From: Myotis daubentonii
Taxonomy: Eukaryota; Chordata; Mammalia; Chiroptera; Vespertilionidae
Length of the DNA stretch: 64,000 bases
Direction: 5' to 3'
Assembly: GCF_963259705.1 (NCBI RefSeq)
Contig: NC_081841.1
Location: 117,747,033 to 117,811,032 of the forward strand
Part shown: positions 51,301-64,000 of the stretch, in pieces
Layout: every line of letters starts with the position of its first letter
Numbering within the stretch: the stretch's first letter is position 1
Program-made: the position numbers and the translations under genes
The notes under the pieces: model-generated
The model's input: the letters and a program-made list of their open reading frames with translations, nothing else
Database searches by the model: none
Told to the model about the DNA's origin: nothing

Positions 51301-54300
51301 ATGAATATGAACGTGTAAGAAGCAGTTGAAACACAAGTAAATAGAATCTAACTGCATTTAATGCCGAGTTCAATTACCGAGATTACAGGTAGAAAGCTCT
51401 GAAATGACGCGAATTCTGATAATATTAACAACACCGGGTATTTTATGTGGCGTTTTCACAAAAATGTCATTTCAAACAGGAAGAATTCCTGTTTATAGAA
51501 ATCAGGACTTGTGTTTAAAGCTTTTAAATGAGGAAAATTCTGTTAATGTTTACAATTGAGGGTGAATTGTCCTGGCGTTTTTTGACTGAAACAGTTTATA
51601 TCCTGAAGGTTCTAGTATACACTTCTAAGGAAAACGTCAAATTGTGGTAAAACTCTTAAAATACACAATTATATTCCCGGGAAATGAATACGAACGTGTA
51701 AGAAGCAGTTGAAACACAAGTAAATAGAATCTAACTACATTTAGTGCTGAGTTCAATTACCGAGATTAGAGGTAGAAAGCTCTGAAATGTCGAGAATTCT
51801 GATAATATTAACAACTCCGGCTATTTTAAGTGGCGTTTTCACAAAAATGTCATTTCAAACAGGAAGAATTCCTGTCTATAGAACTCAGAACTTGTGTTTA
51901 CAGTTTTATGAGGAGAATACTGTTAATGAGTACAATTGAGGGTCAATTCGTGGCGTTTTTTGACTGAAACAGTTTATATCCCGATGGTTGTAGTATACAC
52001 TTCTAAGGAAAACGTCAAATTGTGGTAAAACTCTTAAAATACACAATTATATTCCCGGGAAATGAATATGAACGTGTAAGAAGCAGTTGAAACACAAGTA
52101 AATAGAATTTAACTACATTTAATGCCGAGTTCAATTACCGAGATTACAGGTAGAAAGCTATGAAATGACACGAATTGTGATAATATTAACAACACTGGGC
52201 ATTTTATGTGGCGTTTCCACAAAAATGTCATTTCAAACAGCAAGGATTCCTGTTTATAGAGCTCAGAAGTTGTGTATAAAGCTTTCAAATGAGGAGTGAA
52301 CTGTTTATGTTTAACATTGAGATTTAATTGTCGTGGTGTTTTTTGACTGAAACAGTTTATATCGTGAATGTGCTAGTATATACTTCTTAGGAAACTGTAA
52401 ATATGCGGTAAAACTCTTAAAATACACAATTATCTTTCAAGGAAATGATTATGAACTTGTGAAAAACCGTTGAAACACGAGTAAATATAATCTCACTAAA
52501 TTTAATGCCCTATTCAATTACCGATATTACAGGTAGAAAGCTCTGAAATGACCCGAATTCTGATAATATTAACAACACCGGGCATTTTATGTGGCGTTTT
52601 CACAAAAATGTCATTTCAAACAGGAAGAATTCCTGTTTATAGAACTCAGAACTTGTGTTTAAAGCTTTTAAATGAGGAGAATACTGTTAATGTTTACAAT
52701 TGAGGGTGAATTGTCCTGGCGTTTTTTGACTGAAACAGTTTATATCCTGAAGGTTCTAGTATACACTTCTAAAAAATATGTCAAATTGTGGTAAAACTCT
52801 TAAAATAAACAATTGAATTCCCTGGAAATGAATATGAACGTGTAAGAAGCAGTTGAAACACAAGTAAATAGAATCCAACTACATTTAGTGCTGAGTTCAA
52901 TTACCGAGATTAGAGGTAGAAAGCTCTGAAATGACGAGAATTCTGATAATATTAACAACTCCGGCTATTTTAAGTGGCGTTTTCCCAAAAATGTCATTTC
53001 AAACAGCAAGGATTCCTGTTTATAGAGCTCAGAAGTTGTGTATAAAGGTTTCAAATGAGGAGTGAACTGTTTATGTTTAACATTGAGACTTAATTGGCGT
53101 GGGGTTTTTTGACTGAAACAGTTTATATCGTGAATGTGCTAGTATATACTTCTTAGGAAACTGTAAATATGCGGTAAAACTCTTAAAACATACAATTATC
53201 TTTCAAGGAAATGATTATGAACTGGTGAAAAACTGTTGAAACACGAGTAAATAGAATCTAACTAAATTTAATGCCGAATTCAATTACCGATATTACAGGT
53301 AGAAAGATCTGAAATGACACTAATTCTGATAAGATTAACAACACCTGCTTTTTTAAGTGGCGTTTTCACAAAAATGTCATTTCAAACAGGAAGAATTCCT
53401 GTTTATAGAACTCAGAACTTGTGTTTAAAGCTTTTAAATGATGAGAATACTGTTAATGTTTACAATTGAGGGTGAATTGGCGTGGCGTTTTTTGACTGAA
53501 ACAGTTTATATCCTGAAGGTTTTAGTATACACTTCTAAAAAATATGTCAAATTGTGGTAAAACTCTTAAAATACACAATTATATTCCCTGGAAATGAATA
53601 TGAACGTGTAAGAAGCAGTTGAAACACAAGTAAATAGAATCTAACTACATTTAGTGCCGAGTTCAATTACCGAGATTACATGTAGAAAGCTCTATAATGA
53701 GGAGAATTCTGATAATATTAACAACTCCGGCTTATTTTAAGTGGCGTTTTCACAAAAATGTCATTTCCAACAGGAAGAATTCCTGTTTATAGAACTCAGA
53801 ACTTGTGTTTAAAGCTTTTAAATGAGGAGAATACTGTTAATGTTTACAATTGAGGGTGAATTGGCGTGGCGTTTTTGACTGAAACAGTTTATATCCTGAA
53901 GGTTCTAGTATACACTTCTAAGGAAAACGTCAAATTGTGGTAAAACTCTTAAAATACACAATTATATTCCCGAGAAAAGAATGTGAACGTGTAAGAAGCA
54001 GTTGAAACAGAAGTAAATAGAATTTAACTACATTTAGTGCCGAGTTCAATTACCGAGATTACAGGTAGAAAGCTATGAAATGACACGAATTGTGATAATA
54101 TTAACAACACTGGGCATTTTATGTGGCGTTTTCACAAAAATGTCATTTCAAACAGCAAGGATTCCTGTTTATAGAGCTCAGAAGTTGTGTATAAAGCTTT
54201 CAAATGAGGAGTGAACTGTTTATGTTTAACATTGAGACTTAATTGTCGTGGGGTTTTTTGACTGAAACAGTTTATATCGTGAATGTGCTAGTATACACTT

Positions 54301-57300
54301 CTAAAAAATATGTCAAATTGTGGTAAAACTCTTAAAATACACAATTATATTCCCGGGAAATGAATATGAACGTTTAGAAGCAGTTGAAACACAAGTAAAT
54401 AGAATCTCACTAAATTTAATGCCCTATTCAATTACCGATATTACAGGTAGAAAGCGCTGAAATGTCGCTAATTCTGATAAGATTAACAACACCTGCTTTT
54501 TTAAGTGGCGTTTTCACAAAAATGTCATTTCAAACAGGAAGAATTCCTGTTTATAGAACTCAGAACTTGTGTTTAAAGCTTTTAAATGAGGAGAATACTG
54601 TTAATGTTTACAATTGAGGGTGAATAGGCGTGGCGTTTTTTGACTGAAACAGTTTATATCCTGAAGGTTCTAGTATACACTTCTAAAAAATATGTCAAAT
54701 TGTGGTAAAACTCTTAAAATATACAATTATATTCCCGGGAAATGAATATGAACGTGTAAGAAGCAGTTGAAACACAAGTAAATAGAATCTAACTACATTT
54801 AGTGCCGAGTTCAATTACCGAGATTACATGTAGAAAGCTCTGAAATGAGGAGAATTCTGATAATATTAACAACTCCGGCTTATTTTAAGTGGCGTTTTCA
54901 CAAAAATATCATTTCCAACAGGAAGAATTCCTGTCTATAGAACTCAGAACTTGTGTTTACAGTTTTATGAGGAGAATACTGTTAATGTTTACAATTGAGG
55001 GTCAATTCGTGGCGTTTTTTGACTGAAACAATTTACATCCTGAAGGTACTAGTATACACTTCTAAAAAATATGTCAAATTGTGGTAAAACTCTTAAAATA
55101 CACAATTATATTCCCGGGAAATGAATATGAACGTGTAAGAAGCAGTTGAAACACAAGTAAATAGAATCTAACTACATTTAATGCCGAGTTCAATTACCGA
55201 GATTACAGGTAGAAAGCTCTGAAATGACGCGAATTCTGATAATATTAACAACACCGGGTATTTTATGTGGCGTTTTCACAAAAATGTCATTTCAAAAAGG
55301 AAGAATTCCTGTTTATAGAAATCAGGACTTGTGTTTAAAGCTTTTAAATGAGGAAAATTCTGTTAATGTTTACAATTAAGGGTGAATTGGCCTGGCGTTT
55401 TTTGACTGAAACAGTTTATATCCTGAAGGTTCTAGTATACACTTCTAAGGAAAACGTCAAATTGTGGTAAAACTCTTAAAATACACAATTATATTCCCGG
55501 GAAATGAATATGAACGTGTAAGAAGCAGTTGAAACACAAGTAAATAGAATCTAACTACATTTAGTTCTGAGTTCAATTACCGAGATTAGAGGTAGAAAGC
55601 TCTGAAATGTCGAGAATTCTGATAATATTAACAACTCCGGCTATTTTAAGTGGCGTTTTCACAAAAATGTCATTTCAAACAGCAAGAATTCCTGTTTATA
55701 GAGCTCAGAACTTATGTATAAAGCTTTTAAATGAGGAGTGTACTGTTTATGTTTAACATTGAGACTTAATTGGCGTGGCGTTTTTTGACTGAAACATTTT
55801 GTATCGTGAATGTGCTAGTATATACTTCTTAGGAAACTGTAAATATGCGGTAAAACTCTTAAAATACACAATTATCTTTCAAGGAAATGATTATGAACTT
55901 GTGAAAAACTGTTGGAACACGAGTAAATAGAATCTCACTAAATTTAAAGCCCTATTCAATTACCGATATTACAGGTAGAAAGCGCTGAAATGTCGCTAAT
56001 TCTGATAAGATTAACAACACCTGCTTTTTTAAGTGGCGTTTTCACAAAAATGTCATTTCAAACAGGAAGAATTCCTGTTTATAGAACTCAGAACTTGTGT
56101 TTAAAGCTTTTAAATGAGGAGAATACTGTTAATGTTTACAATTGAGGGTGAATTGGCGTGGCGTTTTTTGACTGAAACAGTTTATATCCTGAAGGTTCTA
56201 GTATACACTTCTAAAAAATATGTCAAATTGTGGTAAAACTCTTAAAATACACAATTGAATTCCCTGGAAATGAATATGAACGTGTAAGAAGCAGTTGAAA
56301 CACAAGTAAATAGAATCTAACTGCATTTAATGCCGAGTTCAATTACCGAGATTACAGGTAGAAAGCTCTGAAATGACGCGAATTCTGATAATATTAACAA
56401 CACCGGGTATTTTATGTGGCGTTTTCACAAAAATGTCATTTCAAACAGGAAGAATTCCTGTTTATAGAAATCAGGACTTGTGTTTAAAGCTTTTAAATGA
56501 GGAAAATTCTGTTAATGTTTACAATTGAGGGTGAATTGTCCTGGCGTTTTTTGACTGAAACAGTTTATATCCTGAAGGTTCTAGTATACACTTCTAAGGA
56601 AAACGTCAAATTGTGGTAAAACTCTTAAAATACACAATTATGTTCCCGGGAAATGAATACGAACGTGTAAGAAGCAGTTGAAACACAAGTAAATAGAATC
56701 TAACTACATTTAGTGCTGAGTTCAATTACCGAGATTAGAGGTAGAAAGCTCTGAAATGTCGAGAATTCTGATAATATTAACAACTCCGGCTATTTTAAGT
56801 GGCGTTTTCACAAAAATGTCATTTCAAACAGGAAGAATTCCTGTCTATAGAACTCAGAACTTGTGTTTACAGTTTTATGAGGAGAATACTGTTAATGAGT
56901 ACAATTGAGGGTCAATTCGTGGCGTTTTTTGACTGAAACAGTTTACATCCTGAAGATACTAGTATACACTTCTAAAAAATATGTCAAATTGTGGTAAAAC
57001 TCTTAAAATACACAATTATATTCCCGGGAAATGAATATGAACGTGTAAGAAGCGGTTGAAACACAAGTAAATAGAATCTAACTACATTTAATGCCGAGTT
57101 CAATTACCGAGATTACAGGTAGAAAGCTCTGAAATGAAGCGAATTCTGATAATATTAACAACACCGGACATTTTATGTGGCGTTTTCACAAAAATGTCAT
57201 TTCAAAAAGGAAAAATTCCTGTTTATAGAACTCAGAACTTGTGTTTAAAGCTTTTAAATGAGGAGAATACTGTTAATGTTTACAATTGAGGGTGAATTGG

Positions 57301-57470
57301 CGTGGCGTTTTTTGACTGAAACAGTTTATATCCCGATGGTTGTAGTATACACTTCTAAGGAAAACGTCAAATTGTGGTAAAACTCTTAAAATACACAATT
57401 ATATTCCCGGGAAATGAATATGAACGTGTAAGAAGCAGTTGAAACACAATTAAATAGAATTTAACTACAT
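48311..57470. repeat. Satellite mosaic, right part
   Basis: About two dozen monomers without one dominant HOR. Matching blocks include about 48780-49800 with 54890-55910 at 6112 bp (16 monomers; TACAATTAAGGG, GAAACATTTTGTATCG), 51000-51950 with 55970-56920 at 4969 bp (13 monomers; AAGCGCTGAAATGTCG, ACTGCATTTAATG), and CCCGAGAAAAGAATGTG at 50527 and 53969, 3442 bp (9 monomers) apart. One monomer near 54290-54400 is a clear A/B chimera: GTGAATGTGCTAGTATA (A) joins CACTTCTAAAAAATATG (B). No gene is seen. Confidence 0.78.
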
Positions 57471-60400
57471 TTAATGCCGAGTTCAATTACCGAGATTACA
57501 GGTAGAAAGCTATGAAATGACACGAATTGTGATAATATTAACAACACTGGGCATTTTATGTGGCGTTTCCACAAAAATGTCATTTCAAACAGCAAGGATT
57601 CCTGTATATAGAGCTCAGAAGTTGTGTATAAAGCTTTCAAATGAGGAGTGAACTGTTTATGTTTAACATTGAGATTTAATTGTCGTGGTGTTTTTTGACT
57701 GAAACAGTTTATATCGTGAATGTGCTAGTATATACTTCTTAGGAAACTGTAAATATGCGGTAAAACTCTTAAAATACACAATTATCTTTCAAGGAAATGA
57801 TTATGAACTTGTGAAAAACTGTGGGAACACGAGTAAATAGAATCTCACTAAATTTAATGCCCTATTCAATTACCGATATTACAGGTAGAAAGCGCTGAAA
57901 TGTCGCTAATTCTGATAAGATTAACAACACCTGCTTTTTTAAGTGGCGTTTTCACAAAAATGTCATTTCAAACAGGAAGAATTCCTGTTTATAGAACTCA
58001 GAACTTGTGTATAAAGCTTTTAAATGAGGAGAATACTGTTAATGTTTACAATTGAGGGTGAATTGGCGTGGCGTTTTTTACTGAAACAGTTTATATCCTG
58101 AAGGTTATAGTATACACTTCTATAAAATATGTCAAATTGTGGTAAAACTCTTAAAATACACAATTGAATTCCCTGGAAATGAATATGAACGTGTTAGAAG
58201 CAGTTGAAACACAAGTAAATAGAATCTAACTGCATTTAATGCCAGGTTCAATTACCGAGATTACAGGTAGAAAGCTCTGAAATGTCGAGAATTCTGATAA
58301 TATTAACAACACCGGGTATTTTATGTGGCGTTTTCACAAAAATGTCATTTCAAACAGGAAGAATTCCTGTTTATAGAAATCAGGACTTGTGTTTAAAGCT
58401 TTTAAATGAGGAAAATTCTGTTAATGTTTACAATTGAGGGTGAATTGTCCTGGCGTTTTTTGACTGAAACAGTTTATATCCTGAAGGTTCTAGTATACAC
58501 TTCTAAGGAAAACGTCAAATTGTGGTAAAACTCTTAAAATACACAATTATATTCCCGGGAAATGAATATGAACGTGTAAGAAGCAGTTGAAACACAAGTA
58601 AATAGAATCTAACTACATTTAGTGCTGAGTTCAATTACCGAGATTAGAGGTAGAAAGCTCTGAAATGTCGAGAATTCTGATAATATTAACAACTCCGGCT
58701 ATTTTAAGTGGCGTTTTCACAAAAATGTCATTTCAAACAGGAAGAATTCCTGTCTATAGAACTCAGAACTTGTGTTTACAGTTTTATGAGGAGAATACTG
58801 TTAATGAGTACAATTGAGGGTCAATTCGTGGCGTTTTTTGACTGAAACAGTTTACATCCTGAAGATACTAGTATACACTTCTAAAAAATATGTCAAATTG
58901 TGGTAAAACTCTTAAAATACACAATTATATTCCCGGGAAATGAATATGAACGTGTAAGAAGCGGTTGAAACACAAGTAAATAGAATCTAACTACATTTAA
59001 TGCCGAGTTCAATTACCGAGATTACAGGTAGAAATCTCTGAAATGACGCGAATTCTGATAATATTAACAACACCGGACATTTTATGTGGCGTTTTCACAA
59101 AAATGTCATTTCAAAAAGGAAGAATTCCTGTTTATAGAACTCAGAACTTGTGTTTAAAGCTTTTAAATGAGGAGAATACTGTTAATGTTTACAATTGAGG
59201 GTGAATTGGCGTGGCGTTTTTTGACTGAAACAGTTTATATCCCGATGGTTGTAGTATACACTTCTAAGGAAAACGTCAAATTGTGGTAAAACTCTTAAAA
59301 TACACAATTATATTCCCGGGAAATGAATATGAACGTGTAAGAAGCAGTTGAAACACAAGTAAATAGAATTTAACTACATTTAATGCCGAGTTCAATTACC
59401 GAGATTACAGGTAGAAAGCTATGAAATGACACGAATTGTGATAATATTAAAAACACTGGGCATTTTATGTGGCGTTTCCACAAAAATGTCATTTCAAACA
59501 GCAAGGATTCCTGTTTATAGAGCTCAGAAGTTGTGTATAAAGCTTTCAAATGAGGAGTGAACTGTTTATGTTTAACATTGAGATTTAATTGTCGTGGTGT
59601 TTTTTGACTGAAACAGTTTATATCGTGAATGTGCTAGTATATACTTCTTAGGAAACTGTAAATATGCGGTAAAACTCTTAAAATACACAATTATCTTTCA
59701 AGGAAATGATTATGAACTTGTGAAAAACCGTTGAAACACGAGTAAATAGAATCTCACTAAATTTAATGCCCTATTCAATTACCGATATTACAGGTAGAAA
59801 GCTCTGAAATGACCCGAATTCTGATAATATTAACAACACCGGGCATTTTATGTGGCGTTTTCACAAAAATGTCATTTCAAACGGGAAGAATTCCTGTTTA
59901 TAGAACTCAGAACTTGTGTTTAAAGCTTTTAAATGAGGAGAATACTGTTAATGTTTACAATTGAGGGTGAATTGTCTTGGCGTTTTTTGACTGAAACAGT
60001 TTATATCCTGAAGGTTCTAGTATACACTTCTAAAAAATATGTCAAATTGTGGTAAAACTCTTAAAATACACAATTGAATTCCCTGGAAATGAATATGAAC
60101 GTGTAAGAAGCAGTTGAAACACAAGTAAATAGAATCTAACTACATTTAGTGCCGAGTTCAATTACCGAGATTACATGTAGAAAGCTCTGAAATGAGGAGA
60201 ATTCTGATAATATTAACAACTCCGGCTTATTTTAAGTGGCGTTTTCACAAAAATGTCATTTCCAACAGGAAGAATTCCTGTCTATAGAACTCAGAACTTG
60301 TGTTTACAGTTTTATGAGGAGAATACTGTTAATGTTTACAATTGAGGGTCAATTCGTGGCGTTTTTTGACTGAAACAGTTTACATCCTGAAGATACTAGT

Positions 60401-60905
60401 ATACACTTCTAAAAAATATGTCAAATTGTGGTAAAACTCTTAAAATACACAATTATATTCCCGGGAAATGAATATGAACGTGTAAGAAGCAGTTGAAACA
60501 CAAGTAAATAGAATCTAACTACATTTAATGCCGAGTTCAATTACCGAGATTACAGGTAGAAATCTCTGAAATGACGCGAATTCTGATAATATTAACAACA
60601 CCGGACATTTTATGTGGCGTTTTCACAAAAATGTCATTTCAAAAAGGAAGAATTCCTGTTTATAGAACTCAGAACTTGTGTTTAAAGCTTTTAAATGAGG
60701 AGAATACTGTTAATGTTTACAATTGAGGGTGAATTGGCGTGGCGTTTTTGACTGAAACAGTTTATATCCTGAAGGTTCTAGTATACACTTCTAAGGAAAA
60801 CGTCAAATTGTGGTAAAACTCTTAAAATACACAATTATATTCCCGAGAAAAGAATGTGAACGTGTAAGAAGCAGTTGAAACAGAAGTAAATAGAATTTAA
60901 CTACA
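57470..60905. repeat. 9-mer HOR, copy 1 (3436 bp)
   Basis: Nine monomers, mean 381.8 bp. The period is fixed by CAGCAAGG at 57590 and 61026, ATTGTCTTGG at 59971 and 63407, and CCCGATGGTTGTAG at 59241 and 62677, all 3436 bp apart. The mean is shorter than in the 6-mer because the unit holds copies of the shortened subtype (near 58770 and 60300). Confidence 0.87.
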
Positions 60906-63900
60906 TTTAGTGCCGAGTTCAATTACCGAGATTACAGGTAGAAAGCTATGAAATGACACGAATTGTGATAATATTAACAACACTGGGCATTTTATGTGGC
61001 GTTTCCACAAAAATGTCATTTCAAACAGCAAGGATTCCTGTTTATAGAGCTCAGAAGTTGTGTATAAAGCTTTCAAATGAGGAGTGAACTGTTTATGTTT
61101 AACATTGAGATTTAATTGTCGTGGTGTTTTTTGACTGAAACAGTTTATATCGTGAATGTGCTAGTATATACTTCTTAGGAAACTGTAAATATGCGGTAAA
61201 ACTCTTAAAATACACAATTATCTTTCAAGGAAATGATTATGAACTTGTGAAAAACTGTGGGAACACGAGTAAATAGAATCTCACTAAATTTAATGCCCTA
61301 TTCAATTACCGATATTACAGGTAGAAAGCGCTGAAATGTCGCTAATTCTGATAAGATTAACAACACCTGCTTTTTTAAGTGGCGTTTTCACAAAAATGTC
61401 ATTTCAAACAGGAAGAATTCCTGTTTATAGAACTCAGAACTTGTGTATAAAGCTTTTAAATGAGGAGAATACTGTTAATGTTTACAATTGAGGGTGAATT
61501 GGCGTGGCGTTTTTTACTGAAACAGTTTATATCCTGAAGGTTATAGTATACACTTCTATAAAATATGTCAAATTGTGGTAAAACTCTTAAAATACACAAT
61601 TGAATTCCCTGGAAATGAATATGAACGTGTAAGAAGCAGTTGAAACACAAGTAAATAGAATCTAACTGCATTTAATGCCAGGTTCAATTACCGAGATTAC
61701 AGGTAGAAAGCTCTGAAATGTCGAGAATTCTGATAATATTAACAACACCGGGTATTTTATGTGGCGTTTTCACAAAAATGTCATTTCAAACAGGAAGAAT
61801 TCCTGTTTATAGAAATCAGGACTTGTGTTTAAAGCTTTTAAATGAGGAAAATTCTGTTAATGTTTACAATTGAGGGTGAATTGTCCTGGCGTTTTTTGAC
61901 TGAAACAGTTTATATCCTGAAGGTTCTAGTATACACTTCTAAGGAAAACGTCAAATTGTGGTATAACTCTTAAAATACACAATTATATTCCCGGGAAATG
62001 AATATGAACGTGTAAGAAGCAGTTGAAACACAAGTAAATAGAATCTAACTACATTTAGTGCTGAGTTCAATTACCGAGATTAGAGGTAGAAAGCTCTGAA
62101 ATGTCGAGAATTCTGATAATATTAACAACTCCGGCTATTTTAAGTGGCGTTTTCACAAAAATGTCATTTCAAACAGGAAGAATTCCTGTCTATAGAACTC
62201 AGAACTTGTGTTTACAGTTTTATGAGGAGAATACTGTTAATGAGTACAATTGAGGGTCAATTCGTGGCGTTTTTTGACTGAAACAGTTTACATCCTGAAG
62301 ATACTAGTATACACTTCTAAAAAATATGTCAAATTGTGGTAAAACTCTTAAAATACACAATTATATTCCCGGGAAATGAATATGAACGTGTAAGAAGCGG
62401 TTGAAACACAAGTAAATAGAATCTAACTACATTTAATGCCGAGTTCAATTACCGAGATTACAGGTAGAAATCTCTGAAATGACGCGAATTCTGATAATAT
62501 TAACAACACCGGACATTTTATGTGGCGTTTTCACAAAAATGTCATTTCAAAAAGGAAGAATTCCTGTTTATAGAACTCAGAACTTGTGTTTAAAGCTTTT
62601 AAATGAGGAGAATACTGTTAATGTTTACAATTGAGGGTGAATTGGCGTGGCGTTTTTTGACTGAAACAGTTTATATCCCGATGGTTGTAGTATACACTTC
62701 TAAGGAAAACGTCAAATTGTGGTAAAACTCTTAAAATACACAATTATATTCCCGGGAAATGAATATGAACGTGTAAGAAGCAGTTGAAACACAAGTAAAT
62801 AGAATTTAACTACATTTAATGCCGAGTTCAATTACCGAGATTACAGGTAGAAAGCTATGAAATGACACGAATTGTGATAATATTAACAACACTGGGCATT
62901 TTATGTGGCGTTTCCACAAAAATGTCATTTCAAACAGCAAGGATTCCTGTTTATAGAGCTCAGAAGTTGTGTATAAAGCTTTCAAATGAGGAGTGAACTG
63001 TTTATGTTTAACATTGAGATTTAATTGTCGTGGTGTTTTTTGACTGAAACAGTTTATATCGTGAATGTGCTAGTATATACTTCTTAGGAAACTGTAAATA
63101 TGCGGTAAAACTCTTAAAATACACAATTATCTTTCAAGGAAATGATTATGAACTTGTGAAAAACCGTTGAAACACGAGTAAATAGAATCTCACTAAATTT
63201 AATGCCCTATTCAATTACCGATATTACAGGTAGAAAGCTCTGAAATGACCCGAATTCTGATAATATTAACAACACCGGGCATTTTATGTGGCGTTTTCAC
63301 AAAAATGTCATTTCAAACGGGAAGAATTCCTGTTTATAGAACTCAGAACTTGTGTTTAAAGCTTTTAAATGAGGAGAATACTGTTAATGTTTACAATTGA
63401 GGGTGAATTGTCTTGGCGTTTTTTGACTGAAACAGTTTATATCCTGAAGGTTCTAGTATACACTTCTAAAAAATATGTCAAATTGTGGTAAAACTCTTAA
63501 AATACACAATTGAATTCCCTGGAAATGAATATGAACGTGTAAGAAGCAGTTGAAACACAAGTAAATAGAATCTAACTACATTTAGTGCCGAGTTCAATTA
63601 CCGAGATTACATGTAGAAAGCTCTGAAATGAGGAGAATTCTGATAATATTAACAACTCCGGCTTATTTTAAGTGGCGTTTTCACAAAAATGTCATTTCCA
63701 ACAGGAAGAATTCCTGTCTATAGAACTCAGAACTTGTGTTTACAGTTTTATGAGGAGAACACTGTTAATGTTTACAATTGAGGGTCAATTCGTGGCGTTT
63801 TTTGACTGAAACAGTTTACATCCTGAAGATACTAGTATACACTTCTAAAAAATATGTCAAATTGTGGTAAAACTCTTAAAATACACAATTATATTCCCGG

Positions 63901-64000
63901 GAAATGAATATGAACGTGTAAGAAGCAGTTGAAACACAAGTAAATAGAATCTAACTACATTTAATGCCGAGTTCAATTACCGAGATTACAGGTAGAAATC
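60906..64000. repeat. 9-mer HOR, copy 2 (cut by window end)
   Basis: Follows copy 1 at 3436 bp to the last base; the window ends in GTAGAAATC, matching copy 1 near 60564, about 340 bp before the unit would close. Differences from copy 1 are few (for example GTGGTATAACTC near 61960, GAGAACACTG near 63756). Confidence 0.87.

Noticed and set aside
1..64000. CRISPR array or bacterial origin
   Set aside because: The repeats are full-length tandem monomers with no unique spacers; there are no coding genes, and the LTR insertion is eukaryotic.

Overview
The window is non-coding satellite DNA from a eukaryotic chromosome, probably a mammal and probably at or next to a centromere. Apart from one 897-bp insertion, all 64 kb is a head-to-tail tandem array of an AT-rich monomer of about 382 bp (six consecutive exemplars measure 383, 384, 384, 383, 383 and 384 bp), roughly 165 copies in one orientation. 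I see no protein-coding gene, no structural RNA gene and no CRISPR array. The open frames present are 63-77 codons long, recur at monomer or higher-order spacing, and are by-products of the repeat. I do not recognise the monomer as a named satellite and do not assign a species. The mammalian suggestion rests on the inserted element, which looks like a solo LTR of an endogenous betaretrovirus-like (class II) element with TG...CA ends and a perfect 6-bp target duplication.

Monomers fall into two main types. Type A carries CGTGAATGTGCTAGTATATA and TCTTTCAAGGAAATGATTAT; type B carries CCTGAAGGTTCTAGTATACA and a TTCCCGGGAA dyad. They are arranged in higher-order repeats (HORs) whose length changes along the window: (1) 1-5285, a 6-mer of exactly 2301 bp, order A-B-A-B-B-B; (2) 5286-7980, monomers with no clear HOR, holding the solo LTR at 5735-6631; (3) about 7980-20330, an 11-mer of 4215 bp whose first copy is a 10-mer of 3829 bp lacking one A monomer; (4) about 20331-48310, a mosaic of block duplications with offsets of 4, 5, 10, 12, 13, 18, 28 and 33 monomers, including two separate tandem duplications of a 1915-bp 5-mer; (5) about 48311-57470, a more broken mosaic sharing a shortened monomer subtype with the end of zone 4; (6) about 57470-64000, a 9-mer of 3436 bp that runs off the window.

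The main interest is therefore architectural: a record of successive unequal-exchange events, together with conserved short symmetry elements in the monomer (a 15-bp hairpin, a 10-bp dyad and a 9-bp inverted repeat). Centromeric function, protein binding and transcription are not shown by the sequence. Offsets were obtained by locating the same diagnostic variants by eye; block edges are good to about a monomer or better where stated, and identity figures are estimates.
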